DNA of 64,000 nt from Gammaproteobacteria bacterium (GTDB lineage: Bacteria; Pseudomonadota; Gammaproteobacteria; Steroidobacterales; Rariloculaceae). The DNA lies in contig JAJEGN010000012.1 of assembly GCA_022819855.1 (NCBI GenBank), forward strand, positions 446,746 to 510,745. The letters run 5' to 3'. Every line of letters begins with the position of its first letter. Within the stretch, counting starts at the first letter, position 1. Shown here one piece after another: positions 52,334-62,962 of the stretch. The position numbers and the translations under genes are program-made. The notes beneath the pieces are model-generated. The model ran no database searches and was not told the origin of the DNA. It saw only the letters and a list, made by a program, of their open reading frames with translations.

Positions 52334-55300
52334 GCCGTACACATGCCCAGTCCCTCGTGCTCGTCAACTGGAAGGGCGTCTTCTACGAGCGGTATCTCAT
52401 CGACCGGCACGTGACCGCACTCGAAGGAGCCAATGGCGCCGGCAAGACAACGGTGATGATCGCGGCCTACCTCGTGCTCCTGCCGGACATGTCTCGGGTG
52501 CGTTTCACGAATCTCGGAGAGACCGGCGCGACCGGCGGGGACAAGGGTATCTGGGGACGCCTGGGTAAACCTGGCCGGCCAGCGTATTCGGCCATCGACT
52601 TCGCTCTCGCGTCGGATCATCGGCTCATTGCGGGTGTACATCTGGAGAGGAAGGGTGAGCCATCGGTCGAGCCCACGGCTTTCGTCATCTCCGGTCTCGA
52701 TGCCGAAGTTCGCCTGCAAGACGTGCTCTTGCTATCGCAAGGTGACCACGAAGTGGTTCCCGAACTGAACGAGTTGCGCGAGAACGCTGCTCGCTTCGGT
52801 GGGCACATGCAGGTTTTCCGTACCGCACGCGATTACTTCGCTGAGCTTTTCAAACACGGTGTCACGCCGCTGCGCCTGGGGACGGACGAAGAGCGCAACA
52901 GGCTCAACGAGATGCTGCGTACCAGCATGACGGGAGGTATCTCGCGCGCGCTCACCTCGGAGCTTCGGTCCTTCCTCTTGAAGGAAGAGAGCGGACTGGC
53001 CGACACATTGCAGCGCATGAAGGCAAACCTCGATGCGTGCAGGCGTACGCGCACCGAGGTTCAGGAGTCGCAGCGGCTCGAACGCGAGATCGGTGGAGTA
53101 TTCGAGGCCGGTCAGGCCATGTTTGCCGCAGCCTGTCTCGCGACCCGCGAGCGTGCCGATGAGCTGCGGCGCCGTCTGGCCGAAGCGGAGGAAGTGCAAC
53201 GCAAAGCACAGCATCGGCTTGGCGAGGTTGAGGATGAGCTCGCCCGCGTTTGCGAAGAACTCGGCAACAAGGAAGCTCGCCAGAAAACCCTGGTCAACGA
53301 GGTCAGCGCCGCAGAGGATCGACTCCGGCGCCTTCAGCAGGCTCTGGAGGCTGCCAAGGAAGTCGAATCCCGCCGCAACGAGCTGGCCTCGGCCGAATCC
53401 GATACGCGAATCGCCGCCAATCAACGCTCGGAGCAAAAGGAGGTTCGAACCGAGTGCCGAGCGACGCGGCGTCGCTGTCAGGACGACCTCAAGCGTGCCA
53501 GCGCGGGCCTCGCAGACCTTCAGCAAGGACTCGACGAGCTTCATCGCCGTGCGGGCACATACAGGCAAGTGCTCCGTCGCAAGAGTGAGGCAGAGCGGCT
53601 ACTCGAAGCTGATAATCTCGCCATCGGAGCCATCGCTGGCCGGATAGCGGAGAACAAGGCTCAGCTAGAGCAGGTGGACCGCTCTCGGCGCGACGCGAAG
53701 CAGCGGCTCGCCGACGCCGATGCGCACAGGCGAGAGCATGCAGATGCGTTTACAGCGCTCGAACTGATGGCAGATGCGCCCATCGATCCGGGCGCGGCCC
53801 ACGCGATCGCTCGCCACGGACTTCGCCAGTTTCGGGACCTGCGGGCTCTGGCTGGGCGCCTAAGCTCCATTGCCGCCGACCTCGCCGAGACCCGCGAGCT
53901 CGCCAGCCTCCAAGCCAAGGCCAAGGAGCGCGCTGAAGAGTTGAGCCTTTCCCTCTCGGGGCAACGGTCTGCTCGCATTCAAATCACCGAGCATCTTGAG
54001 CGGGCAGAGGCGGAACGCGAGCAGTTGTTGGGACATGCCCGCGAAGCTCAGATGGCTGTAGCTGACTGCGAGCGAACACTGGATACTACGCGCGCGGAGC
54101 AAAAGGAACTGAACGATCGCGAACCGCTCTGGCGCGACCTCGCGACTCGCGCGAAGAGTCTGGCGGACGAACTCGAACTCCCCCTCGCTTCGCTGCCCGA
54201 GCTTCAAGCCGCGCGCGAGTTCGTGGCGCAGCACGTTGCCCAAGGATCGGCGAGAGAGTCCGAGTTCATCGCGAGGCGGGAGAGCCTGCAATCGGAGGCC
54301 CGGGAGCTCCTGGCCGCCGGCGGGCCATTCGATCCCGAGCTGTTGCGACTCAAGGATGCCCTGGGCGCCGAGCTTTTGGCCGAGGCATTCGAGGATGCTT
54401 CGCTGGAAGATGCCGCCATGCTGGAGGCAAGGCTGGGGCCGCTGGTCCAGGCGCTCGCGGTCGATGACCCAGAAAAAGCTCCCGACCAGATCCATGGCCG
54501 ATCGGAGTCGCTATCGGATGTTTGGCTCGTAAGCCGCGATGCGGACGCCGCACAACTCGGTGTGGGAGCGGTAGCGGCCGACCGGAGCTCGGAAGCGACT
54601 GACGTAATCGTCTCCGAACGGCGTGCTACCCGCGTCACGCGTATCCCGACTCACCCTCGCCTGGGTCGGAAGGCGCGCGAGAAGCGCGCAGCAGAGCTCC
54701 ATGCCGAGGCCGAAGCGCTGGATACTCAGATCGAAACCTCGCGGGCGGAGCGCCGCCGGTTCGAGCGCTTGGCGGATGATGGCGAAGCACTGCTTGCGGG
54801 TCAGACCGTGTGGCTGGACGGTGACCCGGCACCGGAGATCGCAGCGATCCGTCGACAACAGGCGGACATCGAAGAGCAACAACGGATCCACCGCTCCACA
54901 GCGGCGCGACATCGGGAGGCTGCACGCAAGCTCGCACCGCACATCGAGGCGCTGCGCGATCTTCTCGGTACAGCCATGTTGCTCGATCCTCCCGACCATG
55001 CGCAGCGGCAGGCCACGCTCGAGCGGGAGCAAGATGCAGCCCTGGCGGCGCAGGCTGAGATCGAGCGGTCCGGTGACGCGGCCCGAGTAGTCGAGGAGAA
55101 GCTCGATGCGCTCCGGCGAATGCCGCTTTCGGAGGCGGCGGTCGTGCAACTCGAAACCGAACTGAACCGGCTCTCGGACGAGCGCGCCCGCCTGGATGCA
55201 GCGATCGAGGCCATGGAATTCGTTGCCGCCAACATCGAGGCAGTGGGCTGGGACGACGCTCCCGCGCAGCTCGAAGCGAAACAGTCGCTGGTCCCCGCAC

Positions 55301-56760
55301 TCAAGGAGCAGCTAAATCGGGCGGAGAAAGCAGTCGCTGCGGCCGAGGCGGCGGTCAAGACTGCGGAGGAGCAATTCGAACGTGCCACGACCCAGTGGCA
55401 GCAAACCGACGGTCGTCGCTTGGCGGCTGTCGAGCAACTGGGGGCTGCAGAGCAGCGCTTCACCGAGATGGCGATCCCGGATCCTACCGAGGCAGCCTTA
55501 GAAAACGCGCGTGACCGGATACAGCATCTGAAGCAAGAAGCAACGACGGTCGCCGCGGAATTCAATAACCTGAATACCGCCAAGGGACGTTGCGATGCGC
55601 GGCGGGAGCAAGCCTTGCAGAAGCGCGACGAAGCAGAGAACAAGGTCGCGCACGAACGCCGCGAGGCACAACCAGCTTTCAAGCGCTGGGAACGCCTAAT
55701 GACTGCGCTGGAAAAACAAAATCTGGTCGCCAGCGTGCTATCGCCCGGAGACAGCGCCGTTGGCGGGATCCGCGGACACGTAAATCTCGTACAGGAGGCA
55801 CAAAAGCAGCGGGCGGTGCTGGTTGAGCGGCTGGGTGTCGCCCATGGGGCGCAAGACCTGCTCGCCAAGTTCGACAAGGACGCGCCGGGAACTGACTTGA
55901 GGTTCGCCGACGTCTACCTCGAACTTTGGCTGGCCGTTCGCGACTGGTTGCGTCGCCGGCTGCCGGCGCAAGTGGCTGAAGTGGATGACCCGCGCGACGC
56001 GTTGCTGCGATTGCGCGACCAACTGACTGGACTCGAAGAGCGTCTTGCGCGACAGGAGCACGATCTGCGCGGCGCGAGTGAAGACGTCGCCCGCGGGATT
56101 GATGTTCAAATCCGCAAGGCTCGCGGCCAGGTCAGCCGCCTCAATCAGAAGCTCGGCAGCGTCAGCTTCGGCAGCATCGAGGGGATCCGTGTGAAGGTTC
56201 AGGCGGTGGAGCGGATGGAGCGGGTACTTCGGGCGCTGCGGGAAGGCGCTGCGCAAGGATTGCTGTTTCAGGACGACCTGCCCATTGAGGACGCTCTGGA
56301 CCATATCTTCCGACGCTACGGCGGCGGGCGTACCGGTGGCCAACGACTGTTGGATTATCGCGAATACGTCCACCTGCAGGTGGAGGTTCGTCGGGCTGCC
56401 GGCTCCGACTGGGAGACCGCAAATCCCACCCGCCTTTCCACCGGCGAGGCGATCGGCGTCGGAGCGGCCCTGATGATCGTAGTGCTCACCGAGTGGGAAC
56501 GGGATGCGAACCTGTTGCGTGGCAAACGGATGCACGGGTCGCTGCGCTTCCTGTTTCTCGACGAGGCCAACCGCCTCTCCCACGATAACCTCGGGGTCCT
56601 CTTCGACCTGTGCCGGACACTCGAACTGCAGCTTCTCATCGCCGCGCCGGAAGTCGCCAGAGCGGACGGCAATACGACCTACCGCCTGGTACGACGCGTC
56701 GACGTAGACGGGCGCGAAGAAGTTCTTGTCAGCGGACGGAGAACGAGGGACGCTGCGTGA
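52330..56760 (+). CDS. jetC: Wadjet protein JetC (MukB-like SMC ATPase)
   Basis: 1476 residues. Walker A GANGAGKTT at 33-41, two long coiled-coil arms with a hinge near the middle (charged Glu/Arg/Ala heptads from ~240 to ~1250), ABC signature LSTGEAIG at ~1369-1376 and Walker B FLFLDEANRL with Asp1411 and Glu1412. All ATPase motifs are intact. The protein extrudes DNA loops and, with JetD, senses and cuts small circles. ATG overlaps the jetB stop (ATGA). Confidence 0.95.
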   Translation: MSRTHAQSLVLVNWKGVFYERYLIDRHVTALEGANGAGKTTVMIAAYLVLLPDMSRVRFTNLGETGATGGDKGIWGRLGKPGRPAYSAIDFALASDHRLIAGVHLERKGEPSVEPTAFVISGLDAEVRLQDVLLLSQGDHEVVPELNELRENAARFGGHMQVFRTARDYFAELFKHGVTPLRLGTDEERNRLNEMLRTSMTGGISRALTSELRSFLLKEESGLADTLQRMKANLDACRRTRTEVQESQRLEREIGGVFEAGQAMFAAACLATRERADELRRRLAEAEEVQRKAQHRLGEVEDELARVCEELGNKEARQKTLVNEVSAAEDRLRRLQQALEAAKEVESRRNELASAESDTRIAANQRSEQKEVRTECRATRRRCQDDLKRASAGLADLQQGLDELHRRAGTYRQVLRRKSEAERLLEADNLAIGAIAGRIAENKAQLEQVDRSRRDAKQRLADADAHRREHADAFTALELMADAPIDPGAAHAIARHGLRQFRDLRALAGRLSSIAADLAETRELASLQAKAKERAEELSLSLSGQRSARIQITEHLERAEAEREQLLGHAREAQMAVADCERTLDTTRAEQKELNDREPLWRDLATRAKSLADELELPLASLPELQAAREFVAQHVAQGSARESEFIARRESLQSEARELLAAGGPFDPELLRLKDALGAELLAEAFEDASLEDAAMLEARLGPLVQALAVDDPEKAPDQIHGRSESLSDVWLVSRDADAAQLGVGAVAADRSSEATDVIVSERRATRVTRIPTHPRLGRKAREKRAAELHAEAEALDTQIETSRAERRRFERLADDGEALLAGQTVWLDGDPAPEIAAIRRQQADIEEQQRIHRSTAARHREAARKLAPHIEALRDLLGTAMLLDPPDHAQRQATLEREQDAALAAQAEIERSGDAARVVEEKLDALRRMPLSEAAVVQLETELNRLSDERARLDAAIEAMEFVAANIEAVGWDDAPAQLEAKQSLVPALKEQLNRAEKAVAAAEAAVKTAEEQFERATTQWQQTDGRRLAAVEQLGAAEQRFTEMAIPDPTEAALENARDRIQHLKQEATTVAAEFNNLNTAKGRCDARREQALQKRDEAENKVAHERREAQPAFKRWERLMTALEKQNLVASVLSPGDSAVGGIRGHVNLVQEAQKQRAVLVERLGVAHGAQDLLAKFDKDAPGTDLRFADVYLELWLAVRDWLRRRLPAQVAEVDDPRDALLRLRDQLTGLEERLARQEHDLRGASEDVARGIDVQIRKARGQVSRLNQKLGSVSFGSIEGIRVKVQAVERMERVLRALREGAAQGLLFQDDLPIEDALDHIFRRYGGGRTGGQRLLDYREYVHLQVEVRRAAGSDWETANPTRLSTGEAIGVGAALMIVVLTEWERDANLLRGKRMHGSLRFLFLDEANRLSHDNLGVLFDLCRTLELQLLIAAPEVARADGNTTYRLVRRVDVDGREEVLVSGRRTRDAA

Positions 56761-57755
56761 TCTGGGAGAGTGACAACGCGCGCTTGGCGTTATTGGAACT
56801 GCTCTCGCGTGGCACGCTCAAGCGCCGGCGTGCTCAGGAGGAAGCGTACGACGCCCTCGCCGAGCTTCCCTGGACACGGGCCACCGGTCGCCGCGACGAG
56901 ATCGGTGTGGTCGAGGAGCGCAGGACAGAGCTTGCGAGCTTGATCGACCGGGTCTGGCCAGCGTGGCGCGACGAGTTCGCGGATCTGGTGGCCGCCGGGC
57001 TGCCGCCGACGCCCGAGGGCTATAGCCGGCTTCTCGATAGTCAACGCGCCGTCGGCATCCCTGAGCTGCCGGAACGCATAAACCGCCGCACCGCCGCCGC
57101 TCTTGCCGCCTCGCACTCCAAGGCATCGCTGACGGAAGTCCGAAGACGATAACTCGGCGAAACCCGCCTGACGCATGACGGTTCGATCCGATTGCGCCCG
57201 CCTGCCGGACTGTCCGCACGAACCGAAACAGGGGGTGTCGACCTGAGCGGGATAGCCGCGGTGCTTGGCGAGGTGTCGATACCGGAGCGCGCCTTGCTCG
57301 ACGGTCTGGTTTTCGAGGGGATCATTCGCGCCGTACTCCTCGTCGAAAATCTGGGGGCGTGGCGCGACCTGTCCCCACCGCCGGGCTGGCTCTTGGCCCA
57401 CGTGCCAGGTTGGGACACCGCCACCGTCGGTCACTTGCTGGATCGCCTACCCGAGATTCCCGTCGTGCACTTTGGCGACGTAGATCCGAATGGAGTGCGA
57501 ATTATGCTGCATTTACGCAAGCGGGCGCCGAATCTGAAGTGGTTTCTTCCCGAATTCTGGTTCGAGCTTGCGGACGTATGTGGGCTCCGAGCCACGTGGC
57601 CCCAAGATCTCAACCTCGATTTCGCCCCGGCCCAAGTTCGTGAGTTCGCTGCGCGCGGGCTCTGGCTTGAGCAGGAGCGCATCGTCCTCGATCCGCGCAT
57701 ACCGGATGCTCTTGAGGCAGCGGTCGCCGAAGACGCTTCTGGGGAATTCTTTTAA
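56757..57755 (+). pseudogene. jetD: Wadjet nuclease JetD interrupted by one in-frame stop
   Basis: A GTG at 56757 overlaps the jetC stop (GTGA) and opens a frame that ends at TAA at 57150-57152 after 131 codons (DUF3322-type arm, segments WESDNARLALLELLSRGTL and LPERINRRTAAALAASHSK). The very next codon resumes the same frame (LGETRLTHDGSIRLRPP) and runs to 57755 with the DUF2220/TOPRIM part. That part keeps its metal residues: Glu in LLVENLGAW and the Asp pair in HFGDVDPNG. So a single codon separates an otherwise complete ~332-residue JetD. Without readthrough or internal initiation (for example at the ATG/TTG near 57174-57192) the system lacks its nuclease. A sequencing error would also explain it. 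Confidence 0.88.
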
Positions 57756-58176
57756 ATCGATGGCCAAAGACAATAGGTCAATCAGGCCGACTGTTCTCTT
57801 GAATACGACGATTCCACAGACGGTCACATTCGAGATCACTTCGATCGTCCAGCTCGGAAGACCTCGATCATCGCTACTTCCAGACCGTCCTTGCGAAGAT
57901 CTAACAGCGACGCGACGCAGGTTCACCGGGTCTGAAAGTTTGGCCCGAGACTACGCCGCTCGTCGAGTTATCGGAAAGGGGATGAAGTCGGGCTGGGCTA
58001 GCCATATCGAGCCCCTAGAGGCACCCGACTGAGGACGATTGTCTGCGCTGGACCCCCGACTGTCAACACGGGGCCACCAAGAAATGTGCGAATATTCACG
58101 ACGCAATCCGGACTCTGGCAGGAGACCTTGGAGGAATGCTTCCTCAACGGGGACGCATTGCCAAGACTGATGTCAC
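57756..58176. other. Gap between jetD and the convergent HEPN-like gene
   Basis: 421 nt between convergent genes. A short plus-strand frame (ATG about 57760 to 58032, MAKDNRSIRPTVLLNTTIPQ onward) lacks a ribosome binding site and a family; I do not call it. No clear terminator hairpin or repeat was seen. Confidence 0.5.
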
Positions 58177-59340
58177 CTATTCGACCGTTTGATTCGAGCG
58201 ACTCATGATGTAGTGGTGTATCTGGTCGAGGCATAGAATCACCTGCAGTGCTCGTATTCTAGTGTACTGGTCGGCGGCTGCGACGCCGTGCGCTGCCGAG
58301 TGGCGCGACAGCTCGACTATACCCTCTTCAAGATCGAAACCTCGGAACAAGAAGCTATCAAGATAATCATGGAAAAGCCGGGGGAACGCTAGACTACCCG
58401 AGCTAGAAAACGTCTCCTTGCCGCAGTCAGCCACGTATTCTATGAGTTCCCTCGTCGTCGGCTTCCTGCCGACGTTGCCATGGAAGTGAAGCCTCACAAT
58501 GCCTTCGGTTTCGCTGACGAGGTTCTTGATGCAGTTGATCACCTGTTCGTCGCTTCCTTCCTTGAAGGCGTTTAATCCCGCAGTGATGATTTCCTTCTTG
58601 TTGCGGAATGCGGGGTTCACCCACCAATTTTCCGCGAAGCGGTCAATCCGCTCGGGGGTGAACGCCTGGATGATGTGTGCCTCGGCGGCGTCAAGTTCGG
58701 ATGTATGGCAGATCCCCTGACGAAGCTGACGGAATTCGTAGGTAGAAAATTGGATAAAAGGGAACCAGCCACGGTCGATTAGACGCTCCGGGTTTGCGCT
58801 GTCGGCGAAAAATGCGTAAACGGCGTGGAAGTGCATGGCGCGGTAACACTGTCCGAGCGTCTTCCAAAGTTCGACGGTCGTCATCTTCCCCGAGAAGTCG
58901 AAATATAGTCCGAAACTCCACCCTACTCGGAACAGCCAGACGATTTTGTCGCCGTCCCTGATGTCCACTTCGAAGACGTCGTCCTTGAATCCAACCTCCT
59001 CAATGTCCAGAATCTGGTCTTCAAAGACTATCCTATGGCGCTGGATCGCGATCTTTGAACGTATTTTCAACACCATAGGAAACTCGTTGTGAATGCGGGC
59101 CTCATTGTTTCGGATCACGATAAGCAGGTGGTTGGGCAAAGTCACGGTAGAGGGAAACTGGTCGAGGATTTGTCTGAAATAGTGGCGGTGTTCGTCGTCA
59201 TAGGATGAAAAGAATGCGCGTTGGAGCACCTCTACAGTCTCACCCTTGCGGGCGGCGTTTAGCGATAATCCCACAAGCTCCGGAACTTGGTGAATATCCG
59301 GCTCATATCGCGCTCTGATGGTATCGAGGTCGTTATCCAT
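58177..59340 (-). CDS. Unknown protein with C-terminal HEPN-like Rx4H motif
   Basis: 387 residues from the ATG at 59340 (no strong ribosome binding site). The N-terminal and central parts (MDNDLDTIRARYEPDIHQV, LPNHLLIVIRNNEARIHNEF, VGWSFGLYFDFSGKM) are not recognised. Near the end ELSRHSAAHGVAA gives an Rx4H motif (Arg346, His351) before helix RIRALQVILCLDQIHHYI, which resembles the RHxxxHG turn and following helix of HEPN-type proteins, many of them RNases in defence or toxin systems. Its place between Wadjet and a type I restriction gene fits a defence role. GC is lower than in the left half of the window. Confidence 0.65.
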   Translation of the reverse strand: MDNDLDTIRARYEPDIHQVPELVGLSLNAARKGETVEVLQRAFFSSYDDEHRHYFRQILDQFPSTVTLPNHLLIVIRNNEARIHNEFPMVLKIRSKIAIQRHRIVFEDQILDIEEVGFKDDVFEVDIRDGDKIVWLFRVGWSFGLYFDFSGKMTTVELWKTLGQCYRAMHFHAVYAFFADSANPERLIDRGWFPFIQFSTYEFRQLRQGICHTSELDAAEAHIIQAFTPERIDRFAENWWVNPAFRNKKEIITAGLNAFKEGSDEQVINCIKNLVSETEGIVRLHFHGNVGRKPTTRELIEYVADCGKETFSSSGSLAFPRLFHDYLDSFLFRGFDLEEGIVELSRHSAAHGVAAADQYTRIRALQVILCLDQIHHYIMSRSNQTVE

Positions 59341-59540
59341 GCGTGAGGGACTTTTTCTTGAGTGACAAGCCGGGTAGCCTAGCGCAACAGGCCTCCCAGT
59401 GGTTGTAAAGTGTTGTTTATGGTGGCGTTGTCGGTCTGTTTGGCGACCGGTTCGTGCTGGCGGCTTGGACGACAAAAACGAGCTGTCATGAATGCCGACG
59501 ACGAGTTCGCGAACTTTGCTTCTGATCCACCAACCCGCGA

Positions 59541-62460
59541 TCAATCCACAACCTGCTGCTCCCGAACACGCCAAAAAATCTCCCGAGCCAGATGCTCATG
59601 CGCAGCCGACCGAAACTCGGCATCCGTCATCACCCTGGAGAATATCTCTTCGTTACCCTCCATTCGCGCGATGAACAGCTCGTCGAGCGTGCGATCCAGG
59701 TAGGAGGAAAAGTTCGCGAAGTTGTTGGCGCGAGCCACTTCCGCGATGTTCTCGTCGTTTTCCGCCGAAGCTCGTATCTGATCGAAGAACAACTGATCCG
59801 CCTCGGTGAAGTCAGTCCCGAAACGTTCGTTGAGGCGATCGATCAAGCTCGAAAGTGCTACCTCCTCGTCCTTGACGCCCGCCGTGCCGACATCGGTCGG
59901 TCCTTTCAGGGGGTCGGCCTCGCCTTCTGAAAGCTCGATGGAGCCATCAGTCATTTGCTGGAGCCGGAAGAACCTGAGTGCTACCTCATCGTCCAGAACG
60001 AAAGCTTGGCCATCGCCCGGCGGAGGGAGCTTCCGCAGAAGGTTCCTTACGAAGGCGTAGAGCCGTTCAAGGTCGCTGTCCTGATAGGGAATGATCTGCG
60101 ACAGGAAAGCGTAGAGGTTTCGATAGGCTGTCAACTGGCCGCGAAACTTCTCTCGTTCTTCCTCCTGCAGATCCAGGAAGCGCTGAACAACTGCATCGAG
60201 AATCGCGTTCATCTCCCGATGATCGGTCGCTGAGTGGTGGCGCCTGGCGCGATACCAGACCTCGGCGAAGGCGGTCACATCGGCCGGCGTGAAGATCGCC
60301 AGTTCAAGCAAGTGGTGTTGCAGCTCCGACAGGCGATGCGGATCGGCGTTCTCGCCGACCGGCGTGGTTTCATAGTAAGGCTTGAACGCCTTGTAGATGT
60401 CACCTTCCTCGTTGACGAAATCGAGGACGAAGGTGCGCGATTTGCCGGGTATCATGCGGTTGAGCCTTGAGAGGGTCTGAACCGCCTGAACACCGGCCAG
60501 GCGCTTCACCACATACATCGTCTGCAACAAGGGCTGATCGAAGCCGGTCTGGTACTTCTCTGCAACCAGAAGAACGCGGTAATCGTTGCGTTCGAAGGTT
60601 TCCGGCAGCTCGCGTTTGGCCAGACCGTCGTTCATCGAGACTTCCGTATAGGACGATCCGGGGTCGTCCGGGTCTTCGACAGTCCCCGAGAAGGCCACCA
60701 GCGAACGGATGCCAGTGTAGCTCTGATCCTTGATGTAGCGGTCGAAGGCGAGCTTGTATTTCACGGCCGCAAGGCGAGATCCCGTTACAACCATTGCCTT
60801 GGCACGTCCGCCGAGTTCGTGCATCACGTACAGACGGAAATGCTCCACAATGACAGAAACAACTTGCTCGATGTTGACCGGATGGAGCTCCAGGTAGCGT
60901 GTTAGCGCATTGGCGGCCTTCCTGCGCGGCACGTCGGGATCGTTCTCGACCTGTTTGATCAGACCGAAGAAGCGCTTGTACGTGGTGTAGTTTTGAAGCA
61001 CGTCCATGACGAAGCCTTCCTCGATGGCTTGCCGCATGGTGTACTCGTGGAAAGGCGACGCGCCCGACGCGCCAGGCTCGTCGAACAATGCCTTGGTCTT
61101 GAATTTCGGCGTGGCCGTGAAGGCAAAGAAGCTGAGGTTCGGCTGCCGGGCGCGTTGCAGCGCATCGCGCAGCACCGCGGCTTTCGCTTCATCGGAAAGA
61201 TCGTCGTCCTCTTCCTCCGAGAGCTGGGCGGCTATGGCCGATTCGATTCCTTCCTTGTTCAGCATGCCCTTCAGAGCGGTCGCAGTCTCGCCGCTCTGCG
61301 ACGAATGAGCCTCATCGACGATGACGGCAAAGCGTTTGCCCGACGTGTCAATCCTCACACCAGAACCCTTCTGCTCAAGGGTCGACAGCGCCTGCGAGAT
61401 GAAGGGGAATTTCTGGATCGTCGTGATGACGATGGGTGTGCCCTGCGACATCGCTTGGGCAAGCTGCTTGGTGTCCTCGTCGATCTTCTCGACCACGCCG
61501 GTCTTGTGCTCTATCTGATAGACGGTCGCCTGCAACTGCTGATCGAGCACGCGCCGGTCTGTCACGACGATGACGGAGTGAAACACCTTCTCGTCGTGCT
61601 TGTCGTGGAGGCTGGCCAGCCGGTGTGCAAGCCAGGCAATCGAGTTCGACTTGCCCGAACCGGCCGAGTGTTGGACAAGGTAATTCCGCCCTGCTCCGTT
61701 GGCCCTAGCGTGCGCAACCAGGTTCCGAACGGCATCGAGTTGGTGATAGCGCGGGAAGATCATCGTCTCCTTCCGCACGGTGCGCACGCCCTTGTCGGTC
61801 TTGACCTGCTTCTCCTTCACTTCGAGGTGCATGAAGCGTTGCAGAATTTCGAGGAGGCTGTCGGCTTGTAGCACCTCGTCCCACAGGTAGTGAGTCTTCC
61901 AATTCCCTTCAACCGGAGGATTGCCTGCTCCGTGGTTGTTGCCCCGGTTGAAGGGCAGAAAGCGGGTTTCTTCGCCGCTGAGCCGGGTCGCCATCCACAC
62001 CTCGTCCGGGTCCACCGCGAAGTGGACCAGGGCGCGTTTCTTGAACGAAAACAACAGATCACGCCCGTCCCGCTCGACCACGTATTGGCGCATCGCATCG
62101 GCGACATGCTGTCCGGTTAGGGGGTTCTTGAGTTCGGCGGTGACGACGGGGATGCCGTTGACCGCGAGCGTCACGTCGATGATGCAGCGGCGGTTTTTGC
62201 CGTCCGCTCGCTTCATTACCGAGGTGAAGGCTACCTGACGCGTGATCGTCAGCCGGTTCCTGGCGTAGTTCTCGGCGGCCTCGGGATTCATTGTGGTGTT
62301 GGGCCGGAACCAAGCCATGCGGAAGGTCTTGCCGTAGCACTTGAACCCGTGGCGCAGGACGTGGAGCGTGCCTTTCAGTTCCAGTTCCTTAGACAGGCTG
62401 TCCAGCACGGTTGCGGAGGTCTTCGGCCCGAGAAGCGCCTCCAGCGCCTGCCATTTTATG
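59541..62460 (-). pseudogene. hsdR: Type I restriction enzyme R subunit, 5' end removed by IS66
   Basis: About 973 codons remain. Seen from the N-terminal side: nuclease core VTAELKNPLTG (ExK of the PD-ExK fold), Walker A VQHSAGSGKSNS, FAVIVDEAHSSQSG (DEAH), FFAFTATPKFKT (motif III), YQTGFDQPLLQTMY and TLSRLNRMIPGKS (helicase motifs V-VI), then the C-terminal helical region. The frame meets the IS66 end at 62460/62461 with sequence WQALEALLGPK; the missing start would encode the first part of the nuclease domain. Reading on into the IS gives a Pro/Arg-rich antisense sequence and is not the gene. hsdM and hsdS are not in the window; they may lie beyond the element. Confidence 0.9.
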
Positions 62461-62539
62461 GTAAGCGGTTTGCCGACCCCACCTTCCTTTCGCGGAGCCA
62501 CAGAGATTGGATGACTCCTTTTGTATAGGGAGTTGTTCG

Positions 62540-62962
62540 ATGAGGGATCGTGATCTGGACGCCAGGGGTGAAGCCCCTGGCGGGGCGGCGGCGGCCAACG
62601 GAGCGGGAGCGGTTGGGCGCAAGCGAAGGAAGCGTAAGACGCGGCGTCGGTGGAGCGCGGAGGAGAAGGTTCGGATCGCGCGGGAGAGTTTCGCCTCGGG
62701 CGAGACGGTGACGGCGGTGGCGCGCCGGCACGGGATGGAGCCGAACCGGCTGTCGGCCTGGCGCAGTTTGCTGCGCCGGGGCAAGCTGTCGGCGCCGCCG
62801 CCGTCGAAGGCGGAACCGCGGGGGGCGTTCGCCGCCGTGGAGGTGGAGGAACGTTGTTCGGTTCTGATCGAGGGCCGGGGCGTGACGGTGCGGCTGGAGG
62901 GCATCGCCGATGCGGCGGGGATCGCTTCGATCGCCGCGGCGCTGGCGGGGAGGCGGCGATGA
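62540..62962 (+). CDS. tnpA: IS66 TnpA (Orf1)
   Basis: 140 residues with an HTH (RRRWSAEEKVRIARESF, then GETVTAVARRHGMEPNRLSAW) of the IS66 Orf1/transposase-8-like type. ATG at 62540 follows AGGGAG by 7 nt; an upstream TTG at 62507 is not preferred. It overlaps tnpB by ATGA. The product is needed with TnpB and TnpC for movement. Confidence 0.92.
   Translation: MRDRDLDARGEAPGGAAAANGAGAVGRKRRKRKTRRRWSAEEKVRIARESFASGETVTAVARRHGMEPNRLSAWRSLLRRGKLSAPPPSKAEPRGAFAAVEVEERCSVLIEGRGVTVRLEGIADAAGIASIAAALAGRRR

Noticed and set aside
50340..56760. Housekeeping MukBEF condensin
   Set aside because: The order kleisin, MukE-like, MukB-like followed by a GTGA-coupled DUF3322/DUF2220 TOPRIM gene is that of Wadjet, and the setting is a defence island.
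57760..58032. Possible 90-codon gene after jetD
   Set aside because: No ribosome binding site, no family likeness and an unremarkable composition; not enough to call.
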